11,662 bases of DNA from Pseudomonadota bacterium (GCA_023393655.1 JAEWKP010000158.1:1-11662); one strand, 5' to 3'; counted from the stretch's first letter, positions 1-7,330 are shown. Program-made: numbers and translations. Notes: generated by a model not told the origin, from the sequence alone.

Positions 1-532
1 GGGCGCGGTAGCGCGCGACCGAGGTCGCAAGATTCTGCACCGCCACGGTGACGCCGGCGACCCCGGTCACGCCATTGGCATGGCGCCGTGCCGCTCCTTC
101 GGGAACGCGCAGGCTGCGAGTCGTGACATCCGTGCAGAGGAAGGGGATGTCGGGCTCGGGCGGGCGGGCCGAGCGCCAGGCGATGCGCGTGCCGTCGGGC
201 TGGAGCCGTCCGCCGTCGAGAGGACCGTCCATGACGATGCCGGCGGCACGGGCGCGGGCGAGATCGGCATCGAGATCATCCGGCAGCACGGCATAATCGA
301 CGAGGCCGGGGCCAGAGCGATCCAGAACCTGCCACCAGCGGAAATCCGCCACCGGCCGCGGGAAAGCGATGATTTCGAGATAGGCGCCGTCCTCGAACAC
401 GACCAGCGCATTGCGCGAGCCACGCGGATGCTCGCCCCCGGGCAGTACCGTGAAGCCGAGTGCCGTATAATCGCGGATCGCCGCGTCGAGATCGGTCACG
501 GCGATGACGATATGGTCGATTGAAAGCGGCAT
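1..532 (-). CDS. VOC family (glyoxalase-like domain) protein, partial at its C-terminus
   Basis: This reading frame starts at an ATG at 532-530 and stays open to the left edge, so only the first 177 residues are visible. The N-terminus (MPLSIDHIVIAVTDLDAA) is the classic first strand and helix of a vicinal oxygen chelate module. H7 and E53 (in YLEII) sit where metal ligands usually occur. A second module appears to begin near residue 155 (GVTGVAGVTVAV). The length and two-module layout resemble the glyoxalase-like domain family often called Glyoxalase_3. A GAGGA Shine-Dalgarno (545-541) lies 8 bases before the ATG. The start is only 23 bases after the stop of the TRAP binding protein, so the two are probably cotranscribed. 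The substrate cannot be told from sequence; these folds include dioxygenases, lyases and resistance proteins. The family call is firm, the function open. Confidence 0.85.
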   Translation of the reverse strand, partial: MPLSIDHIVIAVTDLDAAIRDYTALGFTVLPGGEHPRGSRNALVVFEDGAYLEIIAFPRPVADFRWWQVLDRSGPGLVDYAVLPDDLDADLARARAAGIVMDGPLDGGRLQPDGTRIAWRSARPPEPDIPFLCTDVTTRSLRVPEGAARRHANGVTGVAGVTVAVQNLATSVARYRA

Positions 533-555
533 GGTTCTCGTCCTCGATGCTGATG

Positions 556-1542
556 TCAGGGGCTCTGCGCGATGGTTTCGATAGCCGACATGCCACCGAG
601 CTGCGGCGCGAAGCTCTCCCAGACCTTGCGCGCGCCGTCCTGCCAGCCCTGGCGATCCTCGGCCGGCACGACCTTGCCGCCTTCGGCCCTGGCGCGCGCC
701 ATCGAGGCTTCCTCGTCGGCCCGCATCAACTCGTCGAAATAGGCCATGCCTTCGGCCACCGCGGCGGTCAACGCCTCGCGGTCCTGTTGCGTCAGCGCCT
801 TCCAGAACGGCGCGGCGAACATCACGACGCCGCTTGCCCAGATATGACCGGTCTCGACCAGGATCGGCACGACCTTGTGCAGACGGAAGCCGACATAGGC
901 AGACTTGGTCAGGTCCATGCAGTCGACCACGCCGGTCTTCAGCGCGTTGTAGGTCTCCGGGATCGGGATCGGCGTCGGAAAGGCGCCGAAGCCCGACCAG
1001 AGCGCGGTATGGAGTGGGCTCTGGATCACGCGGATACGCTTGCCCCTGACCGAAGCGGGGGTGGTTAGCGGCTCCTTCGCCAGGAGATGGCGGGCACCGT
1101 AATTGATGAAGCCCGGCACGACGAAGCCCTGCGCCTCATAGAGCTTCCGAAGCTCCGTGCCGAGCGGCCCGGACAGCGTCCGGGCGAGATGATCGCGATC
1201 ACGGAACAGGAAGGGCAGGTCGAGGACCTGCCCGGCCGGCACCCAGGCCGAGAGCGAGGACACCGTCGAGAGCGCGCCCTGGATCGAGCCGAGGCGCAGG
1301 CCCTCCGCCACCTCCTTCTCGCCGCCGAGCGCGGCATTGGGCACGATCCGCAGATCGAAGCGCCCCGGCGCCGTGCGCGCCAGAACCTCGGCGATGCGCC
1401 GCCAGATCCTGGTTTCCGGCTTGTCCTCGCCGAGCAGCGACGCGACGGTCACGGGCCGGCCGGCGGCGAAAACCCGCCCGCCCGTCAGGATGGCGGGCAC
1501 GGCGAGCGAAGCGGCGGCGAACTGACGGCGGGTGATCGGCAA
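556..1542 (-). CDS. TRAP transporter solute-binding protein, DctP family, Tat-type signal
   Basis: This is the periplasmic binding component of a tripartite ATP-independent transporter, which typically captures carboxylate-like solutes for a DctQ/DctM membrane partner. It has 328 residues, usual for the family. The N-terminus has a twin-arginine signal (T4-R5-R6-Q7-F8), then a hydrophobic stretch and a likely cleavage after VFA (about residue 26). The family hallmark RGKRIRV is at 166-172 (R171 is the likely carboxylate-binding arginine), followed by the conserved ETYNALKTGVVD at 196-207. The start is TTG, chosen because an AAGGAGG ribosome-binding site lies 6 bases upstream and no ATG is suitably placed. 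It is the first gene of a minus-strand unit, with the VOC gene 23 bases downstream. No dctQ or dctM is visible, so it is either an orphan or its membrane genes lie beyond the left edge. The ligand is unknown. Confidence 0.93.
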   Translation of the reverse strand: MPITRRQFAAASLAVPAILTGGRVFAAGRPVTVASLLGEDKPETRIWRRIAEVLARTAPGRFDLRIVPNAALGGEKEVAEGLRLGSIQGALSTVSSLSAWVPAGQVLDLPFLFRDRDHLARTLSGPLGTELRKLYEAQGFVVPGFINYGARHLLAKEPLTTPASVRGKRIRVIQSPLHTALWSGFGAFPTPIPIPETYNALKTGVVDCMDLTKSAYVGFRLHKVVPILVETGHIWASGVVMFAAPFWKALTQQDREALTAAVAEGMAYFDELMRADEEASMARARAEGGKVVPAEDRQGWQDGARKVWESFAPQLGGMSAIETIAQSP

Positions 1543-1548
1543 GGCGTG

Positions 1549-1555
1549 CCTCCTT
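1549..1555 (-). promoter_or_regulatory. Shine-Dalgarno fixing the TTG start of the TRAP binding protein
   Basis: On the minus strand this reads AAGGAGG, a near-perfect anti-16S match, 6 bases before the TTG at 1542-1540. It decides a non-ATG start that an ATG-only gene caller would miss, which would cost the twin-arginine signal. Confidence 0.85.
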
Positions 1556-1635
1556 CGGCGCTTGCAGCGGGATCGCGCGAAACGCGCCCCGCCGCAAGAG
1601 GCGAGCGCACTCCGTCGGAAACCCCAGTGGATTTC

Positions 1636-1651
1636 ATCGGCGCCGATCGGC
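1636..1651. promoter_or_regulatory. Overlapping palindromes between divergent genes; possible operator
   Basis: A perfect 12-base palindrome (ATCGGCGCCGAT, 1636-1647) overlaps a perfect 10-base palindrome (GCCGATCGGC, 1642-1651), followed by a third ATCGG. It lies in the 141-base gap between the divergent TRAP and aldose-epimerase genes, about 32 bases before the latter's start. This is suitable for a dimeric regulator, but short GC-rich palindromes are common in such genomes. No regulator gene is adjacent. Confidence 0.3.
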
Positions 1652-1683
1652 TATCGGGAGGATGCCCGCCGACGGAGACGACG

Positions 1684-2559
1684 ATGACCGAAACCCATGA
1701 GATTGCCTCCGACCGTTTGCGCGCGACGGTCCGTGCGCAGGGCGGCGAACTGATCGCGTTTGCCGACGCGAACGGGCCCGCGCTCTGGAACGGCGGGCCG
1801 GACTGGCCGCGCCATGCGCCGGTGCTGTTCCCGATCGTCGGGCGTTTGACCGACGACACGCTGATCCATCAGGGGCGCTCCTACCGCCTCACCCAGCACG
1901 GTTTCGCCCGCGACAGCCTGTTCACATGGGTCGAGCGCAGCGCGGATCGGGCCGTGCTGGAACTGCAGGAAAGCTCGGAGACGCTGGCGATCTATCCGTT
2001 CCGCTTCGTGCTGCAGATGATCTACGCGGTCGCGGGCAACACGCTGACCGTGACGTCGCGGGTCAGCAATCCGGCCGAGGTGCCGCTGGTCTGCGGCGTC
2101 GGCGCGCATCCCGCCTTCCTCTGGCCGCTGGCTGACGGCATCGCCAAGGAAGCGCATCGCCTGACCTTCCCGCAGCCGGAGCCCGGCCAGGGCCGCGGCG
2201 TCGAGGCCGGCCTGCTCACCGCACCGATCCCTCTGCCCTTCGCCGGGACGGACCTGCCGCTCGACGAGAGCCTATTCGTCAACGACGCGATCGTGATTCC
2301 GGATACGGCGAACCGCTCGGTGCGCTTCGCGGCGCTCGATGCGTCTGGGCAGGAGAGCCGCGCCCTGACCGTGAGCTGGGAGGGTTACAAGGACCTCGGC
2401 ATCTGGTCGAAGCCGACAGGCGCGCCGTTCCTGTGCATCGAGCCCTGGTACAGCATGGCGAGCCCCGCCGGCTGGCAGGGCGAAATCGCGGAGAAGCCCG
2501 GCATCCTCAAATTGGCGCCGGGCGAGAGCCGCGATTTCATCTGGCGTGCAGCGCTTTAG
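1684..2559 (+). CDS. Aldose 1-epimerase (galactose mutarotase-like) family protein, LacX type
   Basis: The 291-residue protein belongs to the galactose mutarotase fold, whose members interconvert the alpha and beta anomers of sugars or sugar phosphates in the cytoplasm. The family motifs are clear: QHGFAR at 71-76 (H72), GAHPAF at 140-145 (H142, the presumed general acid) and CIEPW at 251-255 (E253, the presumed general base). This motif set and the length match the LacX-like branch better than classical GalM. The start is the ATG at 1684 because GGAG (1674-1677) lies 6 bases before it. The frame stays open further upstream to about 1087, but that extension runs antisense to the TRAP gene and is not coding. 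No sugar pathway genes are next to it. It ends 4 bases from the convergent peptide-binding-protein stop, with no obvious terminator between. The physiological sugar is unknown. Confidence 0.92.
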   Translation: MTETHEIASDRLRATVRAQGGELIAFADANGPALWNGGPDWPRHAPVLFPIVGRLTDDTLIHQGRSYRLTQHGFARDSLFTWVERSADRAVLELQESSETLAIYPFRFVLQMIYAVAGNTLTVTSRVSNPAEVPLVCGVGAHPAFLWPLADGIAKEAHRLTFPQPEPGQGRGVEAGLLTAPIPLPFAGTDLPLDESLFVNDAIVIPDTANRSVRFAALDASGQESRALTVSWEGYKDLGIWSKPTGAPFLCIEPWYSMASPAGWQGEIAEKPGILKLAPGESRDFIWRAAL

Positions 2560-2563
2560 CGCG

Positions 2564-4153
2564 TCACTTCTTCTCGACGTTCCAGAACAGCATGACCGGC
2601 GCCGCCAGCACGCCGGAGACATTGGTGCGCCTTGCATAGGGCTGGTCGAACTGGCCAAGTACGCGATAGGGCTGCATTTCGGCCAGGCGCTTGTGCAGCG
2701 CCTCCAGCGCGATCTTGCGGCTGGCATCGTCGGGAGCATCGACGAAGGCGCCGCGCAGCTTCTCGGCCTCGGCATCACAGGGCCAGCCGGCCCAGGCGCG
2801 CTCGCAGGCCATGTTGGTGCCGATATTGGTCAGCGGCGACTGCATGGTCGCGCCCGAGGCATAGGTCACGAACAGGTTCCAGCCGCCCTGATCGGGCGCG
2901 CTCTTGTTCTGCTGGCGCGTGGTGACAGCGCCCCAGTCGGCGAACTGGACATCGACATTGAAGCCGACCTTCTTCAACGAAGCCGCTGCAACCTCGGCCA
3001 TGCGGCCGATCGGGGCGATGTCGTTGCTGGTCGAGAGGACGAGCTTCTCGCCCTTGTAGCCGCTTTCCTTGAGGAGCTGGCGCGCCTTGTCGAGATCGGG
3101 CTTGGCATAGCCTTCGGTGCCGATTTCGGTGCCGTTGGGGCCGCCGCAGACGAAATAGGCGTTGCAGCGCTTCCACCATTCCTCGTCGCCGAAGCCGGCC
3201 GCGAGGAAATCGGCCTGATCGGTCGCATAGGCCAAGGCGAGCCGGGCCTTGGGGTTGTCGAAGGGGGGATAGAGATGGTTCGGCCGCAGCATTACCTGGT
3301 TGGCGAGGTTGGAGTAGCGCTCGACCTTGACCTGGCTGTTGGTCGAGATAACCGGGATCAGATCCTGGCTCGGCTGCTCCCAGATATCGATCTCACCGGT
3401 CTGGAGCGCGGCAGCCGCGGTCGCTGCATCCGGCATGATCTGCCATTCGACGCGGTCGACCTTGACGACGCGCCCGCCGGCAAGCCCGTCGGCCGGCTCG
3501 GAACGCGGGACGTAGTCGGGATTGCGGTCGTAGACGACCTTCGAACCGCTGCGCCATTCCTCGCGATTGAACTTGAACGGGCCGGAGCCGATCGTCTCGG
3601 TGATCGGCTTCATCGGGTCGGACTTGGCGTCGGACTCGCGCATGATCACCGGGATCTGGCCGACGGCCGAGCCCAGCGCGAAAGGAACCAGCGCCATCGG
3701 CCGCTTCAGCTTGAGCTTGAAGGTGGCGTCGTCCACCGCCTCCATGCCGTCGGTATATTCCGCGAGCTTGCCGCCGATCGTGTCGCGCTTCATCCAGCGG
3801 CCGAGCGAGGCGATGACGTCCTTGGTCGTCACCGGCTGGCCATCATGGAATTTCAGTCCGGGACGGAGCTTGAAAGTCCAGGTCAGCTTGTCCGGCGAGG
3901 TCTCGAAACTCTCGACCATCTGCGGCTTCGGCTGGAGATTCGAATCCCAGGCGAAGAGCGTCTCATATATCATCAACCCGTGCATGCGGGTGATGACGAT
4001 GGAGGCCGCGACCGGATCGAGCGTCTTGAGATCGGCATGCGGCGCGACGCGCAGGATGCGGTTGGCAGCCGGCTGCGACTGCGCCGTCGCCGAAAGCGGC
4101 AGGAGCGCGGCTGCCGTCAGTAGCAGCGCGGCGGTGAAACGGGGCAGTTTCAT
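2564..4153 (-). CDS. ABC transporter substrate-binding protein, family 5 (peptide/oligopeptide type)
   Basis: This is the periplasmic ligand-capturing component of a dipeptide/oligopeptide-type ABC importer. It has 529 residues, normal for SBP family 5. A Sec signal peptide spans 1-24 (cleavage in SATA-QS); there is no lipobox cysteine, so a soluble periplasmic protein is expected. The family 5 pattern follows: LRVAPHADLKTLDP near 34-47, the YETLF segment at 63-67, WTFKLRPGLKFHDG at 92-105 and GSGPFKF at 189-195. Its only cysteines are 330, 336, 450 and 459, which look like two disulfide pairs in the second lobe. A CTCCTCCTT complement (4162-4170) gives a strong ribosome-binding site. It is the last gene of a minus-strand operon, 70 bases after the D-aminopeptidase-like gene. 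No permease or ATPase gene is nearby. Peptides containing D-residues are a reasonable ligand guess from context only. Confidence 0.94.
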   Translation of the reverse strand: MKLPRFTAALLLTAAALLPLSATAQSQPAANRILRVAPHADLKTLDPVAASIVITRMHGLMIYETLFAWDSNLQPKPQMVESFETSPDKLTWTFKLRPGLKFHDGQPVTTKDVIASLGRWMKRDTIGGKLAEYTDGMEAVDDATFKLKLKRPMALVPFALGSAVGQIPVIMRESDAKSDPMKPITETIGSGPFKFNREEWRSGSKVVYDRNPDYVPRSEPADGLAGGRVVKVDRVEWQIMPDAATAAAALQTGEIDIWEQPSQDLIPVISTNSQVKVERYSNLANQVMLRPNHLYPPFDNPKARLALAYATDQADFLAAGFGDEEWWKRCNAYFVCGGPNGTEIGTEGYAKPDLDKARQLLKESGYKGEKLVLSTSNDIAPIGRMAEVAAASLKKVGFNVDVQFADWGAVTTRQQNKSAPDQGGWNLFVTYASGATMQSPLTNIGTNMACERAWAGWPCDAEAEKLRGAFVDAPDDASRKIALEALHKRLAEMQPYRVLGQFDQPYARRTNVSGVLAAPVMLFWNVEKK

Positions 4154-4182
4154 CAGGCGTTCTCCTCCTTCGTCACCGGCCT

Positions 4183-4209
4183 GGCGGCCCGCCCCTCAGC
4201 GGAGCCGCC
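4183..4209 (-). other. Intercistronic stem-loop between the serine hydrolase and the binding-protein gene
   Basis: GGCGGC (4183-4188) pairs with GCCGCC (4204-4209), and directly inside it CCGC (4189-4192) pairs with GCGG (4199-4202). This makes a ten-pair, almost all-GC stem with one bulged A (4203) and a 6-base loop. On the minus strand it is not followed by a U-run, so it is not a classic intrinsic terminator. A transcript-stabilising or processing element upstream of the highly needed binding protein is a likely role. Confidence 0.55.
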
Positions 4210-4223
4210 TCAGCCGGCGCGTT

Positions 4224-5729
4224 TCAGACTCGTTTCATCCGCAGGATTCTTGCCCGATGGCTGGCGACCCGCAACCCGCCTTCCGCATCGAGCCAGAGAC
4301 AGGGCCGCGACCGCCAGGGCCCGTGCAGGAGATCGGCGAGCGCGCGGCCATTCGGCAACGGCGTCAGGCGCGAGACCGTCCCACCGGAAGGCCAGGGCAT
4401 CAGCGCCGTGCCGTCAGCCCGGATCTCGATCTCGGTGCCGAAATTCGGATCGCGCCAACGCCCGATCAATCGTGCATCGAGCGGGGTGTCGGCCGGCACG
4501 CGCGCGAGCGAACGCCGCACGCCGCCGATCAGGCCGGTGAGGCGACCCTCCCCTTCCCGTTTCAGGCGGATATCGAGATAGGCCGGCAGGCTGCGCAGAC
4601 CGCTATCGCCATCGGCGATCAGACGCTCGAAACCACCCATGTAGCTGATCGAATCCACGGCAAGCTCGGCCCAGAACGGCCCCTCGTCGCTGGCGAAGAG
4701 GCCGACCGGCGCGGGCGCGATCGTCGGCAGATCCTGTCCGAGCAGGGCCGCCAGCACCGTCAGGGCAGGCCAGAGCGCCTCTTCCTCGCGATTGGTCAGC
4801 ACGACAACGCCGACGCCATGGGCCGGCGACATCCAGAAATGGTTGCGATAGCCGGCGAGCGAGCCGCCATGGCCAACGATCGCGGTCTCGCCGAGCCGGC
4901 TGGCGACGAGGCCGAGCCGATAGACGCTCTCGGTGCCATCCGCGAAATGGCGCGGCGCGGTCAGGCGTTCCAGCATGCCGTCGAGCGGGCCGCGCCCCGC
5001 CAGCAGGGCCGAGGCCCAGCCCGCGAGATCGGCGGCGGACCCCACGAGACCGCCCGATGCAGAAAAATGCGGGCCGTTATGACCGCGCCGCCAGCCCGCC
5101 CCGTCGTTCCAGTAGCCGGTGGCGAGGCCGGGCACGATCTCCGAGCCGTCATAGGGTAGGCGGAAGGCAAGGCCGAGCTCACCGGAGAGTTCCGCGACGA
5201 TCTCCTTGTAGGGCTTGCCCGTGACCTGCTCCAGGATGCGCTGGCCCAGCCGCCAGCCGGTGTTGGAATAGGCCATCTCGGTGCCTGGCTCGGCACATAG
5301 CGAGGGCAAGCGGCTGGCGAGCGCGAAGACCTCCTCTGCGCTCAACGTCGCGGTAAAGGGCACGCCCTGCTGCCAGAAGGCTTCCATCATGTCCGGCAGG
5401 GCGCCGGTCATGTCGAGGGCACGGCCGAGTTCGACCGCGGCGAGCGGCGCCGGCAATTCCGGCAGCCAGCGGCCGAGCGAAGCATCGAGCGGGATGCCGG
5501 CGCGCAGCAATGCGACCGCCAGGACGTGCTTGCTGATCGAGGCGAAGCGGTTCGGCGTCTGCGGCGTAAAGGGGACGCCATATTCGATGCTGGCGAGACC
5601 GCCCGCAAAGCTCTCGCGCACGCCGTCACGGTCGAAGATCACGACGGCGCCGCCCGGCCCCGCCGCGCGCTGCCAGTTGGCGACAATCTCCTGCGCGCTG
5701 GTCGCGGCGCGGGTCCAGTCCAGAGCCAT
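4224..5729 (-). CDS. Serine hydrolase, S12 family, D-aminopeptidase (DAP)-like
   Basis: This is a penicillin-recognising serine hydrolase of 501 residues. The three active-site motifs are present: S64-I-S-K67 (SxxK), Y154-S-N156 (YxN) and H287-G-G289 (HxG). Their spacing and the overall length are close to the Ochrobactrum D-aminopeptidase, which has S62, K65, Y153 and H287 and two beta-barrel domains after the catalytic one. A similar non-catalytic region covers roughly 340-501 here. DAP releases N-terminal D-amino acids from peptides; other S12 relatives are esterases or beta-lactamase-like, so the substrate is inferred. There is no signal peptide, so it is cytoplasmic. I chose the ATG at 5729 because GAGGGAG (5742-5736) lies 6 bases upstream; a TTG five codons earlier overlaps that site. 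The Shine-Dalgarno overlaps the stop of the M20 gene, implying translational coupling. Confidence 0.85.
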   Translation of the reverse strand: MALDWTRAATSAQEIVANWQRAAGPGGAVVIFDRDGVRESFAGGLASIEYGVPFTPQTPNRFASISKHVLAVALLRAGIPLDASLGRWLPELPAPLAAVELGRALDMTGALPDMMEAFWQQGVPFTATLSAEEVFALASRLPSLCAEPGTEMAYSNTGWRLGQRILEQVTGKPYKEIVAELSGELGLAFRLPYDGSEIVPGLATGYWNDGAGWRRGHNGPHFSASGGLVGSAADLAGWASALLAGRGPLDGMLERLTAPRHFADGTESVYRLGLVASRLGETAIVGHGGSLAGYRNHFWMSPAHGVGVVVLTNREEEALWPALTVLAALLGQDLPTIAPAPVGLFASDEGPFWAELAVDSISYMGGFERLIADGDSGLRSLPAYLDIRLKREGEGRLTGLIGGVRRSLARVPADTPLDARLIGRWRDPNFGTEIEIRADGTALMPWPSGGTVSRLTPLPNGRALADLLHGPWRSRPCLWLDAEGGLRVASHRARILRMKRV

Positions 5730-5735
5730 GTCGTG

Positions 5736-5742
5736 CTCCCTC
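5736..5742 (-). promoter_or_regulatory. Shine-Dalgarno overlapping the M20 stop codon
   Basis: GAGGGAG on the minus strand sits 6 bases before the ATG at 5729 and shares bases with the TGA stop (5743-5741) of the upstream amidohydrolase gene. It argues for the ATG over the in-frame TTG at 5744, and for coupled translation of the two enzymes. Confidence 0.7.
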
Positions 5743-6901
5743 AACCCTGTGGCCGGGCTTCGCCGAGCAGATTGCGCAAGGCCCGCATGAAGACGCGCGC
5801 GCCAGGGCCGATCGCATCATCCGGGAAGTCGAAATCGGGGTTGTGGAGATGCGCGGTCTCGCCCGAGCCGAGCAGGAACATCGCCGATTTGGAGCGACGC
5901 CCGAACAAGCCGAAATCCTCCGAGCCGCGCGAGGGCGGCGTCGGGCCGTGTGGCACCTTCTCCTCGTCCATCGCCCGGCGCAGCATCGCGACGGCTTCCG
6001 GCTCGTTCTCGCAGTGGTGGAAGATGTCGTGATAGCTGATCTCGACGGTGAGCCGGCCGGCCTCAGCCGCCTCGCGGGCCAGCTTCTCGGCAGCCTCGCA
6101 GAGCGCGCCCATCTGCGCGTCGTTGACGGTCCGCAGTGTCGCCCAGAGCTCGCCATGGCCCGGCGCGATGCCGAAGGCCTGCTCGCCGATCTCGACATGG
6201 GTGACGGTCACCAGCCGGAAATTGGCGTCGAGCGGCCCGCCCGGCCCTAAAGCCGTCAGGGCGGGGATCAGCGTCGCGATGGCCGGCGCGGGTGAGCGGC
6301 CGTGCTCGGGCGTCGAGGCATGCGAGGTCTCGCCGGTCAGGATGATCTTGATGCCGCGCGAGGCGCAGTTGGCGGCGCCTTCCGAGATACGGGCATGGCC
6401 GACGGGGACGCCCGGACGATTATGCAGGGAGAAGGCGTAATCCGGCACGATCTCCTCGAATTTCGGATCGGCCATCACGGCAGCGGCGCCGGCGCCGGTC
6501 TCCTCGGCCGGCTGGAACAGCAGGATCGCGCGGCCCTTCTGCGGCGGATTGCGCTGCAAGCCGCGGGCGAGACCGGCAAGGATGGTCATATGGCCGTCAT
6601 GGCCGCAGAGATGACCCTTGCCGGGGATTTCGGAGCGATGACCGCTGTCGGAGAGTTCCTCGATCGGCAATGCGTCGAGTTCGGCGCGGATCAGCACGGG
6701 CGGGCCGGGCTCGGTGCCTTCGTAGATCGCCGCGACGCCATGGCCGCCAAGCTCGGTGACGATACGGTCCGGGCCGGTCGGCTTCAGGAACGCGACGATG
6801 GTCGCGGCGGTCTCGCGTTCCTCGCCCGAGATTTCAGGGCGGCGATGCAGCCGATGCCGGAGATCGACGAGATCGACCATATCGCTGTTGGTCAAGAACA
6901 C
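5741..6901 (-). CDS. M20D family amidohydrolase / metal-dependent amidase
   Basis: The 386-residue protein is a zinc- or manganese-dependent amidohydrolase of the hippurate hydrolase / N-acyl amino acid amidohydrolase group (M20D). It starts with the typical DLRHRLHRRPEIS near 13-25. Predicted metal ligands are C99 and H101 (in HLCGHDGH, 97-104), E134 (with catalytic E133, in PAEETGAGA), H160 (in SLHNRPG) and H353 (in HLHNPDFDF); SEDF is at 327-330. The core is complete. There is no signal peptide, so it acts in the cytoplasm, presumably removing acyl or carbamoyl-like groups from amino acids or cleaving small peptides. The start is GTG, supported by GGGAGG (6915-6910) 8 bases upstream; the next ATG is seven codons in and too far from that site. 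It is the first gene of the operon, 11 bases before the D-aminopeptidase-like gene. The exact substrate is unknown. Confidence 0.93.
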   Translation of the reverse strand: MFLTNSDMVDLVDLRHRLHRRPEISGEERETAATIVAFLKPTGPDRIVTELGGHGVAAIYEGTEPGPPVLIRAELDALPIEELSDSGHRSEIPGKGHLCGHDGHMTILAGLARGLQRNPPQKGRAILLFQPAEETGAGAAAVMADPKFEEIVPDYAFSLHNRPGVPVGHARISEGAANCASRGIKIILTGETSHASTPEHGRSPAPAIATLIPALTALGPGGPLDANFRLVTVTHVEIGEQAFGIAPGHGELWATLRTVNDAQMGALCEAAEKLAREAAEAGRLTVEISYHDIFHHCENEPEAVAMLRRAMDEEKVPHGPTPPSRGSEDFGLFGRRSKSAMFLLGSGETAHLHNPDFDFPDDAIGPGARVFMRALRNLLGEARPQG

Positions 6902-6909
6902 GGATGAAG

Positions 6910-6915
6910 CCTCCC
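6910..6915 (-). promoter_or_regulatory. Shine-Dalgarno fixing the GTG start of the M20 amidohydrolase
   Basis: GGGAGG on the minus strand lies 8 bases before the GTG at 6901-6899. Just upstream of it an inverted repeat GCCGG-N7-CCGGC (6926-6942) could form a leader hairpin or bind a regulator; this second point is weak. Confidence 0.7.
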
Positions 6916-7021
6916 GGGCTATTTGGCCGGCGGATCACCGGCTCTTGCCCGGAAAGGTTCGACACTTCAGCCGCCTCGGCAACCCGCGTCATCGCCGGGG
7001 GCGGCATGCGCGGGAGCCGGA

Positions 7022-7243
7022 TCAGCTACCCAGCTCAGCCTCGACCTCGGCGTCGAAGGCTTGCGCCAGCATCGCTCGGCACGCCTCGGCCTGCTGGCGC
7101 GCCGAATCCAGCGCGATATGAGGGAGAATCTCGGCGAGATCGCGCAGGGCGAAATCGACGGCCGACATCAGGCCGAGCACCGGCTCGGCGGCGGCGGCCG
7201 GCTGTTGCGGAAGACGGAACGCGATGACCTGACCCATAGGCAT
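7022..7243 (-). CDS. Small hypothetical protein
   Basis: This short frame encodes about 73 residues from the ATG at 7243. A GTG two codons upstream (7249) and an ATG two codons downstream (7237) are equally possible starts, since no good Shine-Dalgarno precedes any of them. After a short N-terminal strand (GQVIAFRLP) the chain is rich in alanine, leucine and acidic residues and looks like two amphipathic helices. There is a single cysteine and no membrane segment or known motif. I do not recognise the family. It lies on the same strand as its neighbours, 120 bases before the M20 gene and 87 bases after the metallopeptidase. Its composition is protein-like rather than typical of shadow frames, which is the main reason to keep it. 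Confidence 0.5.
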   Translation of the reverse strand: MPMGQVIAFRLPQQPAAAAEPVLGLMSAVDFALRDLAEILPHIALDSARQQAEACRAMLAQAFDAEVEAELGS

Positions 7244-7330
7244 ACTCACGCTGAAAGCGAATCGGCCTTCAGTGTGCGGGGACAGGTTTCAGAAAGTGGT
7301 TAACGGCAGAATTGCGGCGGCAGCGATCGC

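Noticed and set aside
1087..1683. In-frame upstream extension of the aldose 1-epimerase gene
   Set aside because: It runs antisense to the TRAP gene and lacks family similarity; the ATG at 1684 has a proper ribosome-binding site and gives the family's normal length.
2546..4123. 525-codon open frame on the plus strand opposite the peptide-binding protein
   Set aside because: Exact antisense of a gene with a clear signal peptide and family motifs. High third-position GC leaves the opposite frame free of stops. The translated product has no recognisable domain and no ribosome-binding site.
3567..5159. 530-codon open frame on the plus strand spanning the binding-protein and S12 genes
   Set aside because: Antisense to two well-supported genes, low-complexity Arg/Pro/Ala-rich product, no family match by eye.
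7298..7304. GTTAACC on the minus strand upstream of the small hypothetical gene, resembling a CtrA half-site
   Set aside because: Only a half-site; the second TTAA at the proper spacing is missing, so it is probably chance.
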